A DNA stretch of 13,512 bases from Candidatus Woesearchaeota archaeon (GTDB taxonomy: Archaea > Nanobdellota > Nanobdellia > Woesearchaeales > WJKL01), in contig JAHWIT010000043.1 in assembly GCA_019322455.1 (NCBI GenBank), positions 1 to 13,512 of the forward strand, in the 5' to 3' direction. Both the position numbers and the translations under genes were made by a program. The notes under the pieces were generated by a model that worked only from the letters and a program-made list of their open reading frames with translations, ran no database searches and had not been told where the DNA came from. This document shows, piece by piece, positions 1-6,199 of the stretch (positions are counted from its first letter, which is position 1; the number at the start of each line of letters is the position of its first letter).

Positions 1-57
1 ATAGATATTTCGGTAAAAGATCAAAATTTTATAGCAAATGGAATAATCAGCCATAAT
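1..57 (+). mobile_element. C-terminal end of an intein inserted in the aRF1 GGQ motif
   Basis: The first 19 codons read IDISVKDQNFIANGIISHN, followed by Ser. This is intein splicing blocks F and G: a hydrophobic-Asp-hydrophobic-x-Val start, NFIANG, and the terminal His-Asn pair followed by the +1 nucleophile Ser. His18 (52-54) would assist cyclisation of Asn19 (55-57), and Ser (58-60) would accept the acyl shift. Removing the intein leaves SAQRYARL, which normally follows GGQ, so the insertion point is GGQ/S. The block F histidine, ten residues before the block G His, is replaced by Gln8. The N-terminal splicing half and any homing endonuclease lie upstream of the window, so intein size and mobility cannot be judged. 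Confidence 0.93.
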
Positions 58-618
58 TCTGCCCAACGTTATGCAAGATTAACAGAAGGAGCTAGAAAAG
101 ACCATTTCAAAAAGGTTGCAGAATATGTCAAAGAACAATTTCTTGGTTTGAAAAATCTAAAAGGAATTATAGTTGGCGGCCCCGGCCCTACAAAATATGA
201 TTTTGTTGAAGGAGATTATATTACAACAGAAGTAAAAAACAAAATAATTGCAATAAAGGATTTGAGTTATACAGGAGATTTTGGCTTGCAGGAACTTGTA
301 GATAAATCACAAGATGTTTTGGCAAAAGAAGAAATAGCAGAAGAAAAAGCTATAATGCAGAAATTCTTTTCTTTACTTTCAACTAAACAAGGAATGGTAA
401 GCTATGGAGAAAAAGAAGTAATGGAAAAACTTCAAATGGGAGTCGCAGAAACATTACTTTTATCAGAATCTCTTTCAGATGAAGAAATAGACAAATTTGA
501 ACAAGAAGCAAAAAAAGTAAGCACAGAAGTAAAAATAATCTCAACAGAAACAAGAGAAGGTGCTCAATTAAAAGAGATGGGAAAAGTAGCTGCTATTCTT
601 AGGTATGAAGTTAGTTAG
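1..618 (+). CDS. prf1: Peptide chain release factor aRF1, 3' part, intein-containing (5' end outside window)
   Basis: Archaeal class-1 release factor, which reads all three stop codons in the ribosomal A site and triggers peptide release through its GGQ loop. Frame 1 is open from base 1, so the 5' end lies upstream. Codons 1-19 are the tail of an intein. From the TCT at 58-60 the protein resumes as SAQRYARLTEGARKDHF, the stretch that follows GGQ in aRF1/eRF1. Next come the domain 2/3 junction IIVGGPGPTK, then LSYTGDFGLQEL, SYGEKEVMEKLQMG, LLLSE, and the C-terminal IISTETREGAQL and AAILRY, all family hallmarks. The C-extein is 186 residues, shorter than the roughly 230 expected, because the zinc-ribbon minidomain usual in archaeal domain 3 is absent. 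The TTG at 148 is internal, not a start. The stop at 616-618 directly abuts the convergent gene at 619. Identity is very secure. Confidence 0.95.
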   Translation: MDISVKDQNFIANGIISHNSAQRYARLTEGARKDHFKKVAEYVKEQFLGLKNLKGIIVGGPGPTKYDFVEGDYITTEVKNKIIAIKDLSYTGDFGLQELVDKSQDVLAKEEIAEEKAIMQKFFSLLSTKQGMVSYGEKEVMEKLQMGVAETLLLSESLSDEEIDKFEQEAKKVSTEVKIISTETREGAQLKEMGKVAAILRYEVS

Positions 619-1275
619 TCATAAATAATCTGAAAGTTCATAAGCAACCTTAAATATTTCTTCACTATTTTTATTATTAATATCTTTCAATGTTGTTAAA
701 GTTCTATCTAGTATTGGAGAATCTAAAAAACTAACTAAATCATCTCTAGTTTTAGGATAAATATTAGTTTCATAATAGTGTTTGATTGATAAATACATAA
801 ATACATGTTTAAACAATTTCCAGAATTCTTTTTTCACCTTTGATTCTTGCCACAATCCTCCATAATTTAATTTTTGTTTTAGTTTTTCTTTTGTTTCTCT
901 TAATCCATTTGAATAAATTTCAAAAATAGTTTTTCTATTAGGTAAATTAATTTTTTCAGTAAAATCCTCACCAAAAAGAACTTTGCTTCTAAATTTATGT
1001 GAAAAATCATGACTAATTGCATTTGGACCTATAAAATCTTCTTTCTGAAATGTACTAATTGCATATTCTTTATCAAAATTAAGTTTAAGAACATATTCTC
1101 TTATTTTTGGAATATCTTCTTTAAACTCATTTTCAAATATTAAGCAAATATCATTATCACTTCTACCTTCAATTAATGTATCTCCTGTAGCAACGGATCC
1201 TACAGTAATCATAGAAATATAATTAGGGCAGTTTGATTTCATCCAATCATGTAATTCTTTAAGTTTGAGATTCAT
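619..1275 (-). CDS. Nucleotidyltransferase-fold protein (pol-beta/KNT-like)
   Basis: A 218-residue protein with the nucleotidyltransferase signature VGSVATGDTLIEG followed by RSDNDICLIF near residues 25-46: the Gly-Ser turn and the two metal-binding aspartates D40 and D42. The rest is mostly helical, with a charged segment rich in Lys, Trp and Phe around residues 135-175, as in small KNT/MNT-like proteins. Its substrate (nucleotide, protein or small molecule) cannot be told from sequence. I chose the ATG at 1275. A longer frame from a TTG at 1335 adds only 20 hydrophobic residues that overlie the promoter, and a TATA box sits 26-27 bases before the ATG, as expected for a leaderless transcript. 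The stop abuts the prf1 stop with no spacer. It may be an accessory gene. No HEPN-type partner is adjacent, so a toxin-antitoxin role is not supported. Confidence 0.75.
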   Translation of the reverse strand: MNLKLKELHDWMKSNCPNYISMITVGSVATGDTLIEGRSDNDICLIFENEFKEDIPKIREYVLKLNFDKEYAISTFQKEDFIGPNAISHDFSHKFRSKVLFGEDFTEKINLPNRKTIFEIYSNGLRETKEKLKQKLNYGGLWQESKVKKEFWKLFKHVFMYLSIKHYYETNIYPKTRDDLVSFLDSPILDRTLTTLKDINNKNSEEIFKVAYELSDYL

Positions 1276-1296
1276 AAAAAATATCAAGCAATAAAA

Positions 1297-1306
1297 TATT
1301 ATAAAT
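1297..1306 (-). promoter_or_regulatory. TATA box of the nucleotidyltransferase gene
   Basis: On the minus strand this reads ATTTATAATA, centred about 26-27 bases before the ATG at 1275. That spacing predicts transcription starting at or next to the ATG (leaderless) and argues for this start over the upstream TTG. Confidence 0.5.
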
Positions 1307-1343
1307 ATTGTTGTGGCTGAAAGTAGATAATTCAATCCACAAA

Positions 1344-1353
1344 CAATATAAAC
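1344..1353 (+). promoter_or_regulatory. TATA box of the SprT-like protease gene
   Basis: CAATATAAAC is centred about 26-27 bases before the ATG at 1375, giving a leaderless transcript. A second AT-rich block, GTATATATT, lies closer (about 17 bases) and is less well placed. Confidence 0.4.
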
Positions 1354-1374
1354 AGTATATATTTCTATTATTTT

Positions 1375-2052
1375 ATGAACCTAATCCAAGAAGCATTTCA
1401 AAAGCTTTATCCAGATAAAACATTTAATTATTCTGTTTCTATTAAATATTCAGGCAAATTTAAGCCTTATAATGCAAATGTGCAAATAAATAAATATACC
1501 AACAATCTTATCTTTAACCTGAGCAAATCCTGGAGAGGTATAAACAGAGAAATCCAAATAGGTTTAATCCAAAATCTGTTAATAAAAATATTCAAACAAA
1601 AAGCATCAACAATAAATATTGATTTATACAATAGCTTCATAAGAAATCTTCATATTTCAATCCCAAAAACAAAATCAGATCCTATCTTATTAGATTCATT
1701 CAACAGAGTAAATGAAACCTATTTCTCTAACTTCATTGAACAGCCAAATCTAAAATGGAGCTCAGCCTCAACAACAAAACTTGGCTCTTATGAATACCAA
1801 ACAGATACAATAACAGTTTCTTCTATATTCAAAGAAACAGAACCAGAATTATTAGATTACATAATATACCATGAATTACTGCATAAAAAGCATAAATTCA
1901 AAACATCAGGAACAAGAAGTTATCATCACACTAATAATTTCAAAAAAGAAGAAAAGAAATTCAAAAATTCAGACTTAATAGAGCAAAAACTCAAAAAATT
2001 GTGCAGAAAAACAAGAATAAAACGCGCTTTTTTCCCTAATTGGTTCAAATAA
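1375..2052 (+). CDS. SprT-like zinc metalloprotease
   Basis: A 225-residue protein with a zinc-protease motif YHELLH at about residues 165-170 (zinc ligands H166 and H170, catalytic E167). A probable third ligand is in SYHHTNNF (H184 or H185), followed by KKEEKKF. The strand before the helix, WSSASTTKLGSYEYQTDTI, matches the SprT/YgjP arrangement in which a beta hairpin precedes HExxH. The N-terminal ~120 residues are not assigned to a family. The C-terminal tail is strongly basic (KKLCRKTRIKRAFF), compatible with binding nucleic acid. SprT relatives degrade DNA-protein crosslinks or act as minigluzincin-like proteases; which applies here is unknown. The gene is divergent from the nucleotidyltransferase gene across a 99-base promoter region, and no signal peptide is seen, so it is probably cytoplasmic. 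Confidence 0.78.
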   Translation: MNLIQEAFQKLYPDKTFNYSVSIKYSGKFKPYNANVQINKYTNNLIFNLSKSWRGINREIQIGLIQNLLIKIFKQKASTINIDLYNSFIRNLHISIPKTKSDPILLDSFNRVNETYFSNFIEQPNLKWSSASTTKLGSYEYQTDTITVSSIFKETEPELLDYIIYHELLHKKHKFKTSGTRSYHHTNNFKKEEKKFKNSDLIEQKLKKLCRKTRIKRAFFPNWFK

Positions 2053-2073
2053 GCTCAAAATAACCTTCTTTAA

Positions 2074-2091
2074 AAGCAAAACATTTAAATA
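2074..2091 (+). promoter_or_regulatory. BRE/TATA promoter of the histone-aIF5A-eL40-protease operon
   Basis: A purine-rich AAGCAAAAC element (BRE-like) runs into ATTTAAATA. The TATA centre is about 49 bases before the histone ATG, so the transcript should carry a leader of about 20 bases that includes the GGGGGA ribosome site at 2125-2130. Confidence 0.5.
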
Positions 2092-2124
2092 GTCCTTATT
2101 TAGTATTTAATTCAAACTTTTCAT

Positions 2125-2130
2125 GGGGGA
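2125..2130 (+). promoter_or_regulatory. Shine-Dalgarno site of the histone gene
   Basis: GGGGGA lies five bases before the ATG at 2136 and fixes that start. An ATG overlapping it at 2123 opens only three codons and is not a gene. Confidence 0.5.
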
Positions 2131-2135
2131 TTAAA

Positions 2136-2348
2136 ATGGCTTCAAAAAAATTATTGCCTCTAGCTGCAATGGAAAAAATCCTTAAATCAGCTGGAGCAGA
2201 ACGTGTTTCAGACAAAGCAAAGGCTGCTTTAAAAGATGAATTAGAAAATATAGCAGAAGAGATTGCTTCACAAGCAGTAAAACTTTCTATTCACGCAGGA
2301 AGAAAAACAGTAAAATCAGGAGATATTAAACTAGCTGCAAAAAAATAA
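2136..2348 (+). CDS. Archaeal histone (single histone fold)
   Basis: A 70-residue protein with one complete histone fold: LPLAAMEKILKSAGAERVSD (helix 1 and loop 1), a long central helix, then HAGRKTVKSGDIKLA (loop 2 and helix 3). It aligns without gaps to HMfB-type histones. The loop-1 RVSD and loop-2 RKT, which contact DNA, are present. Positions equivalent to the HMf dimer-dimer interface (Leu and His in KLSIHAG, Asp in GDI, Leu in KL) are kept, so stacking into tetramers or longer filaments should be possible. The helix-1 arginine of HMf proteins is Lys14 here. There is no tail beyond the fold, apart from a basic AAKK end. It is the first gene of the operon, 22 bases before aIF5A. Confidence 0.95.
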   Translation: MASKKLLPLAAMEKILKSAGAERVSDKAKAALKDELENIAEEIASQAVKLSIHAGRKTVKSGDIKLAAKK

Positions 2349-2370
2349 TTAAGCTTATGAGGTGTTTTAG

Positions 2371-2772
2371 ATGACTGATGAAAAAAAGATAGTATCAGTA
2401 GGTTCTTTAAAAAAAGGAAGTTATGTTATATTAGAAGGAGCTGCTTGCAGAGTAACTAATACTTCAACAAGCAGGCCTGGAAAACACGGGCATGCAAAAG
2501 TAAGATTAGAGGCTGTAGGAATAATTGATGGCAAAAAAAGAGAAGTTGTAATGCCAGGGCATGATAATATAGATGTTCCAGTCATTGATAAAAGAAATGC
2601 TCAAATCCTTTCAATACATGGAGATATAGCAAATGTCATGGATTCAGAAACATATGAAACATTTGATATGAAAATTCCAGAAGATTTAAAAAATGAGATT
2701 GTTGAAGGAGCTACTGTTTTATACTGGACAATATTAGGGCAAAAGATTATGAAGCAAATTAAAGGAGAATAA
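2371..2772 (+). CDS. eif5a: Translation initiation/elongation factor aIF5A
   Basis: A 133-residue protein matching aIF5A over its full length. It binds between the ribosomal P and E sites and relieves stalling during peptide bond formation. The hypusine loop is visible as STSRPGKHGHAKV, with Lys38 as the residue modified by deoxyhypusine synthase (that enzyme is not in this window). The N-terminal SH3-like domain (residues ~7-70) is followed by an OB fold with DSETYETFDMKIPE, also typical. A GAGGTG ribosome site at 2359-2364 precedes the ATG by six bases. It sits between the histone gene and eL40 (1 base downstream), so co-transcription is very likely. Confidence 0.97.
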   Translation: MTDEKKIVSVGSLKKGSYVILEGAACRVTNTSTSRPGKHGHAKVRLEAVGIIDGKKREVVMPGHDNIDVPVIDKRNAQILSIHGDIANVMDSETYETFDMKIPEDLKNEIVEGATVLYWTILGQKIMKQIKGE

Positions 2773-2773
2773 A

Positions 2774-2935
2774 ATGGCCAAGATACCAGAAGCAGATGCT
2801 AGGATCTTTAGAAACATCTTTATTTGCAAAAAATGCAAATCAAGGATTAGAGCATCTTCAATGAAAGTAACTCAAGGCAAAATTAAATGCAGAAAATGCG
2901 GAAGCAGAGCTTTAAGACCTGTCCGTAAGAAATAA
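2774..2935 (+). CDS. rpl40e: Ribosomal protein eL40 (L40e)
   Basis: A short gene of 53 residues beginning MAKIPEADARIF. It carries a zinc ribbon with C18-x2-C21 and C39-x2-C42 and a very basic sequence (RIRASSMKV, RALRPVRKK), which is the full eL40 signature. In eukaryotes this domain is fused to ubiquitin; here, as in other archaea, it stands alone. It starts one base after the aIF5A stop, with GGAGA at 2764-2768 inside the end of aIF5A as its ribosome site, and ends one base before the next ATG. The arrangement implies translational coupling. The protein belongs to the large ribosomal subunit. Confidence 0.96.
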   Translation: MAKIPEADARIFRNIFICKKCKSRIRASSMKVTQGKIKCRKCGSRALRPVRKK

Positions 2936-2936
2936 A

Positions 2937-4145
2937 ATGGATATACAAATAATAGCTGCAATAGCTTTTGTTTTGTTCTTAATAATATTCCTTTTTATCA
3001 AAAGAAAAAATATTCAAATTCAAAAAATTCTTTTTCCTATATTTTATCTTATTCTTTACAGATCAAACTTTGGAATAAAATTTATGAATAGATTTGCTCA
3101 AAAATACAGACAAATAATCAAATTCTTTGGCTATTGCTGTATTGGATTAAGCTTTTTAGGTTTAATCTTTATCTCAGTTAATATCATCCTTATGATCTGG
3201 CAATTAATTGCAGCTCCTGCTGTACAACAACCAGGAGTTGCCTTAGTTCTTCCTTTCACACACGTTCCTGGTATAGGTTACTTATCATTTTTCCAATGGA
3301 TTATTGCTATCTTTATCTTAGCTGTAGTTCATGAATTTGCACATGGCATAGTTGCAAGAGCTCATAATATGCAAATAAAAAGCAGTGGCTTTGCTTTTTT
3401 TTCGTTAATTGCTCCAATAATCCCAGCAGCTTTTGTTGAACCAGATGAAAAAAGATTAATGAAAAGCCCAGATTTTAAACAATACTCTGTTTTTGCAGCA
3501 GGACCTATTGTTAATATATTATTAGCATTGCTTATACTATTAGCATTGCCTTATGTTGCAAATCCAGCAAAATTAGCTCCATTTGAAGCTACTATAACAG
3601 AACCAATTGGATTTTCATTTTTTTTAACAAATGAAACCCTTCCTGCAGCACAAGCAGGTCTTAAAGATAATATGATCATTAATTCCTTTAATAATAAACC
3701 AATAACAGATGCAACCTCTTTTTTAGAAACAATGTATTACTGTATTAAGCCAGGAGACACAATTATAGTAGGCACAGAAAATAAAACATATACAATAACA
3801 ACAGTTCCTGCAGATGATATTGACAGAGGTATAATTGGTGTAACAAACTTCAAAAATGAAAGAAGAGTTAAGCCTGAATATAAATCTATTAAACCAGTCT
3901 TTTATTGGTTCAAAGATTTGTTTAAATGGTTATTCTTGCTAAACTTCTTTATTGGTTTATTTAATCTGCTTCCATTAGGAATTGTTGATGGTGGAAGAAT
4001 TCTAAATACTTTATTACAATCAACAATGAAAGACAAAGAAAAAGCAAAAAAAGTATGGGGATTTATCTCTTTATTCTTTATTTTATTACTTATTTTAGGA
4101 TTAATTACAACCTATTTAGGAAATCCATTTGCTTTTTTGAAATAA
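2937..4145 (+). CDS. Site-2 protease family (M50) membrane metalloprotease with PDZ domain
   Basis: A 402-residue polytopic membrane protein. Hydrophobic segments lie near residues 4-20, 66-92, 118-136, 183-204, 330-348 and 372-394. The intramembrane zinc site is HEFAH (132-136: H132, E133, H136), and the third ligand is Asp351 in NLLPLGIVDGG (343-353). A PDZ-like region sits between them, around residues 215-290 (AAQAGLKDNMIINSFNNKPI). The family cuts transmembrane segments of anchored regulators or leftover signal peptides; the substrate here is unknown. The ATG is one base after the eL40 stop with no ribosome site of its own, so its translation probably depends on the upstream genes. Confidence 0.9.
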   Translation: MDIQIIAAIAFVLFLIIFLFIKRKNIQIQKILFPIFYLILYRSNFGIKFMNRFAQKYRQIIKFFGYCCIGLSFLGLIFISVNIILMIWQLIAAPAVQQPGVALVLPFTHVPGIGYLSFFQWIIAIFILAVVHEFAHGIVARAHNMQIKSSGFAFFSLIAPIIPAAFVEPDEKRLMKSPDFKQYSVFAAGPIVNILLALLILLALPYVANPAKLAPFEATITEPIGFSFFLTNETLPAAQAGLKDNMIINSFNNKPITDATSFLETMYYCIKPGDTIIVGTENKTYTITTVPADDIDRGIIGVTNFKNERRVKPEYKSIKPVFYWFKDLFKWLFLLNFFIGLFNLLPLGIVDGGRILNTLLQSTMKDKEKAKKVWGFISLFFILLLILGLITTYLGNPFAFLK

Positions 4146-4152
4146 AATGATT

Positions 4153-4190
4153 CTTACCGAACGAAGTGAGCGTAAGTCCATAAATTTTTT
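4153..4190 (+). terminator. Possible terminator: small hairpin plus T-run after the protease gene
   Basis: CTTAC (4153-4157) can pair with GTAAG (4172-4176) around a loop of 14 bases, and a run of six T follows at 4185-4190. The loop contains the GC-rich CGAACGAAGTGAGC, out of character with the surrounding AT-rich DNA. It may end the four-gene operon, or it may instead be a copy of a dispersed repeat. The stem is only five pairs, so this is tentative. Confidence 0.3.
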
Positions 4191-4202
4191 AGGGGAAAAT
4201 TT

Positions 4203-4886
4203 ATGATAGACATTATTCTAATAGAGCCAGAAAATCCTGGCAATATAGGAGCAATAGCAAGATCAATGAAAAACTTTGGTCTAAAAAACCTTATTCTTAT
4301 TAATCCAAAATGCAATCATCTAAGTTTAGATGCAATTAAAAGAGCAAAACACGCAAATAATATCTTAAAAAATGCTAAAATAGAAAAAATTTCTTATCTA
4401 AAAAAATTCCACACAGTTATCGCAACAACCTCTAAACTTGGTACAGACTATAATCTTCCAAGATCTCCAATAACACCAGAACAATTAGCGCAAAGAATTA
4501 ATACAAAAACAAAAATTGCAATAATTTTTGGAAGAGAAAGCTCTGGTTTACTGAATAAAGAACTAGAACTAGCAGATTTTATTGTTACAATTCCAACCTC
4601 AACAAAATACCCAGCTCTAAATTTAAGCCATGCAGCAACAATAATTTTCTATGAATTAGCAAAAAAACTACAAACAAAAAAAATAGGCCAGCAAATAACA
4701 CCAGCTTCAAAGCAAGACAAAGAACAATTACTAAAGATGATCTATCAAAATCTAGACAAACTTAAATTTGCAACTCCACAAAAAAAGATAACACAAATAG
4801 TTGTCTGGAAAAGAATAATAAGCAAAGCATTCTTAACAAAAAGAGAAGCTTTTGCCATTATGGGATTTTTTAAGAAATTACTTTGA
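4203..4886 (+). CDS. TrmJ-like SPOUT RNA methyltransferase
   Basis: A 227-residue protein of the TrmH/SPOUT class. The three trefoil-knot motifs are plain: motif 1 NPGNIGAIARSMKNFG (11-26, with Asn11 and Arg20), motif 2 IIFGRESSGL (108-117), and motif 3 YPALNLSHAATIIFYEL (136-152), which together bind S-adenosylmethionine. LNLSHAA and the general layout fit TrmJ, which 2'-O-methylates nucleotide 32 of the tRNA anticodon loop; the exact target is inferred. The C-terminal ~70 residues are basic and helical, as in TrmJ dimers. AGGGGAA at 4191-4197 serves as the ribosome site for the ATG at 4203. Its last nine bases overlap the convergent winged-helix gene. Confidence 0.85.
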   Translation: MIDIILIEPENPGNIGAIARSMKNFGLKNLILINPKCNHLSLDAIKRAKHANNILKNAKIEKISYLKKFHTVIATTSKLGTDYNLPRSPITPEQLAQRINTKTKIAIIFGRESSGLLNKELELADFIVTIPTSTKYPALNLSHAATIIFYELAKKLQTKKIGQQITPASKQDKEQLLKMIYQNLDKLKFATPQKKITQIVVWKRIISKAFLTKREAFAIMGFFKKLL

Positions 4887-5204
4887 TTTCTTCACCTTAT
4901 CTAAATACTCTTTTATTTTCTTATCAACCTTTGGCTTAGCATTTGGTCCAAGAGAATAATAAATCTTCTCAGCTTCTCCTCCCCAGCTATAATCTCCTTT
5001 CTCTGATTTAATCCTTTTGACTTTAAACTCTCCTAATTCAACACCCTTTTTCAAATGATAATAAATACTTCTCATAGTTGCTTTTGGATAAACAGCAGAA
5101 TATACCTTGTAAATATCATAACCATATCCTTCTTTTAAGAAATACAAAATCTCAACAATTCTTTGTCTTATTGCAGATTCAACAGGCCTTCCTTTCTTTG
5201 CCAT
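4878..5204 (-). CDS. Winged helix-turn-helix protein, PadR-like
   Basis: A 108-residue basic protein. AIRQRIVEILYFLKEGYGYD (helix 1-2), AVYPKATMRSIYYHLKKGVE (recognition helix, with a Tyr-rich face) and LGEFKVKRIKSEKGDYSWGG (the wing) follow the winged-helix pattern of PadR-type regulators. The C-terminal helix KKIKEYLDKVKKSK could dimerise. It is probably a DNA-binding regulator, but the target is unknown. It could also be an RNA-binding wHTH, given its position between two tRNA methyltransferase genes. The start at 5204 is supported by a TATA box about 25 bases upstream (leaderless). The stop overlaps the TrmJ-like gene by nine bases. Confidence 0.65.
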   Translation of the reverse strand: MAKKGRPVESAIRQRIVEILYFLKEGYGYDIYKVYSAVYPKATMRSIYYHLKKGVELGEFKVKRIKSEKGDYSWGGEAEKIYYSLGPNAKPKVDKKIKEYLDKVKKSK

Positions 5205-5224
5205 AGCTCAACCAAAACAAAATC

Positions 5225-5235
5225 TATATAAATAT
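5225..5235. promoter_or_regulatory. TATA element apparently shared by two divergent leaderless genes
   Basis: TATATAAATAT sits in the exact middle of the 50-base gap between the divergent ATGs at 5204 and 5255, about 25 bases from each. It reads as a good archaeal TATA box in both directions (TATATAAA on plus, TTTATATA on minus). No second box lies at the right distance on either side. Confidence 0.5.
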
Positions 5236-5254
5236 CTTTCTATATTGCAAATAA

Positions 5255-6199
5255 ATGCCTAAAATATTTTTACTTTCAAAACAAAATATAGAACTATCAA
5301 AACAAGAAGTTCTTGCTTTAACACAAAAACAAGATTTTATGTTAATTGATGATCTCTTAATTATAAACACAGATTTCAAAGATTACAAAAGATTAGCATA
5401 CACAAAAGAGGTTTATGATTTATTATTTATCTCAAATCCAAAAAATTTACTAACAGACATAAAAAACTTTAATTGGCAAAAAATATACAAAACAAATTTC
5501 TGTTTAAGAGCACATAATAACTCAAAAAAAGAAAAAGATTTAGCAGGTTATATTTGGAACAAACTAAAAAATCCAAAAGTTAATCTTAAAAATCCAAAAA
5601 CAGAAATCCATTTTTTCTTCATAAAAAATAAAGTTATTGGAGCTTTATCAAAGCATAAAAACAAACAAGAATTTGAAAAACGCAAGCCTCATCTAAGACC
5701 AGAATTACATCCTTCTTCTCTAAATCCAAGATTAGCAAGAGCTTTAATTAATTTAACAGGAATAGAAAAAGGAACCTTACTAGATCCATTCTGCGGCTCA
5801 GGAGGAATTCTAATAGAAGCAGGATTAATTAACTTAATTCCTATAGGTTATGATACAGATAAAATAATGCTAAAAAGAGCAGAAATTAATCTTAAACATT
5901 ATAAAATTAAAAACTATAAACTAAAACAGCAAGATGCAACTAAAATAAAAACAAAATTCAACTATATTGTTACAGATTTACCTTATTCAAAAAACACAAA
6001 GAAGCAAGATTTAATTAAATTATATTCAAATTTCTTAAAAACATTAAAAAAAATCCTAAAGAAAAAAGCAGTTATTGGATTTCCAGATTTTATTGACTAC
6101 AAAAATTTAATTAAAAAATCAAAACTAAAAATAGAAAAAGAATTTAACTACTACTTACATAAAAATCTAACAAAAAAAATTATTCTTCTCTCTCTTTAA
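5255..6199 (+). CDS. TrmG10-like tRNA (guanine10-N2)-methyltransferase
   Basis: A 314-residue protein. An N-terminal THUMP-like RNA-binding region (about 1-130) precedes a Rossmann methyltransferase. HLRPELHPSSLNPRLARALI (146-165) and LLDPFCGSGGILIEAGL (175-191, SAM binding) match archaeal TrmG10/Trm11 enzymes, which methylate N2 of G10 in tRNA. The catalytic N/D-P-P-Y motif reads TDLPYS (240-245), with Leu in place of the first Pro. The C-terminal part is Lys-rich. It is divergent from the winged-helix gene and shares its promoter. Its last 20 bases overlap the end of ppsA on the other strand. The target position G10 is inferred from family resemblance. Confidence 0.86.
   Translation: MPKIFLLSKQNIELSKQEVLALTQKQDFMLIDDLLIINTDFKDYKRLAYTKEVYDLLFISNPKNLLTDIKNFNWQKIYKTNFCLRAHNNSKKEKDLAGYIWNKLKNPKVNLKNPKTEIHFFFIKNKVIGALSKHKNKQEFEKRKPHLRPELHPSSLNPRLARALINLTGIEKGTLLDPFCGSGGILIEAGLINLIPIGYDTDKIMLKRAEINLKHYKIKNYKLKQQDATKIKTKFNYIVTDLPYSKNTKKQDLIKLYSNFLKTLKKILKKKAVIGFPDFIDYKNLIKKSKLKIEKEFNYYLHKNLTKKIILLSL

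Noticed and set aside
148..618. Separate 156-residue gene starting at the TTG at 148
   Set aside because: The frame is open to base 1 and the upstream codons encode aRF1 sequence preceded by an intein end. The TTG is internal.
1276..1335. 20-residue hydrophobic N-terminal extension of the nucleotidyltransferase (TTG start at 1335), which would suggest a membrane anchor
   Set aside because: It covers the TATA box, and a good ATG with leaderless spacing exists at 1275.
619..2052. Nucleotidyltransferase plus metalloprotease as a toxin-antitoxin or defence pair
   Set aside because: They are divergent rather than co-transcribed, no HEPN partner or inhibitory domain is visible, and the neighbours are housekeeping genes.
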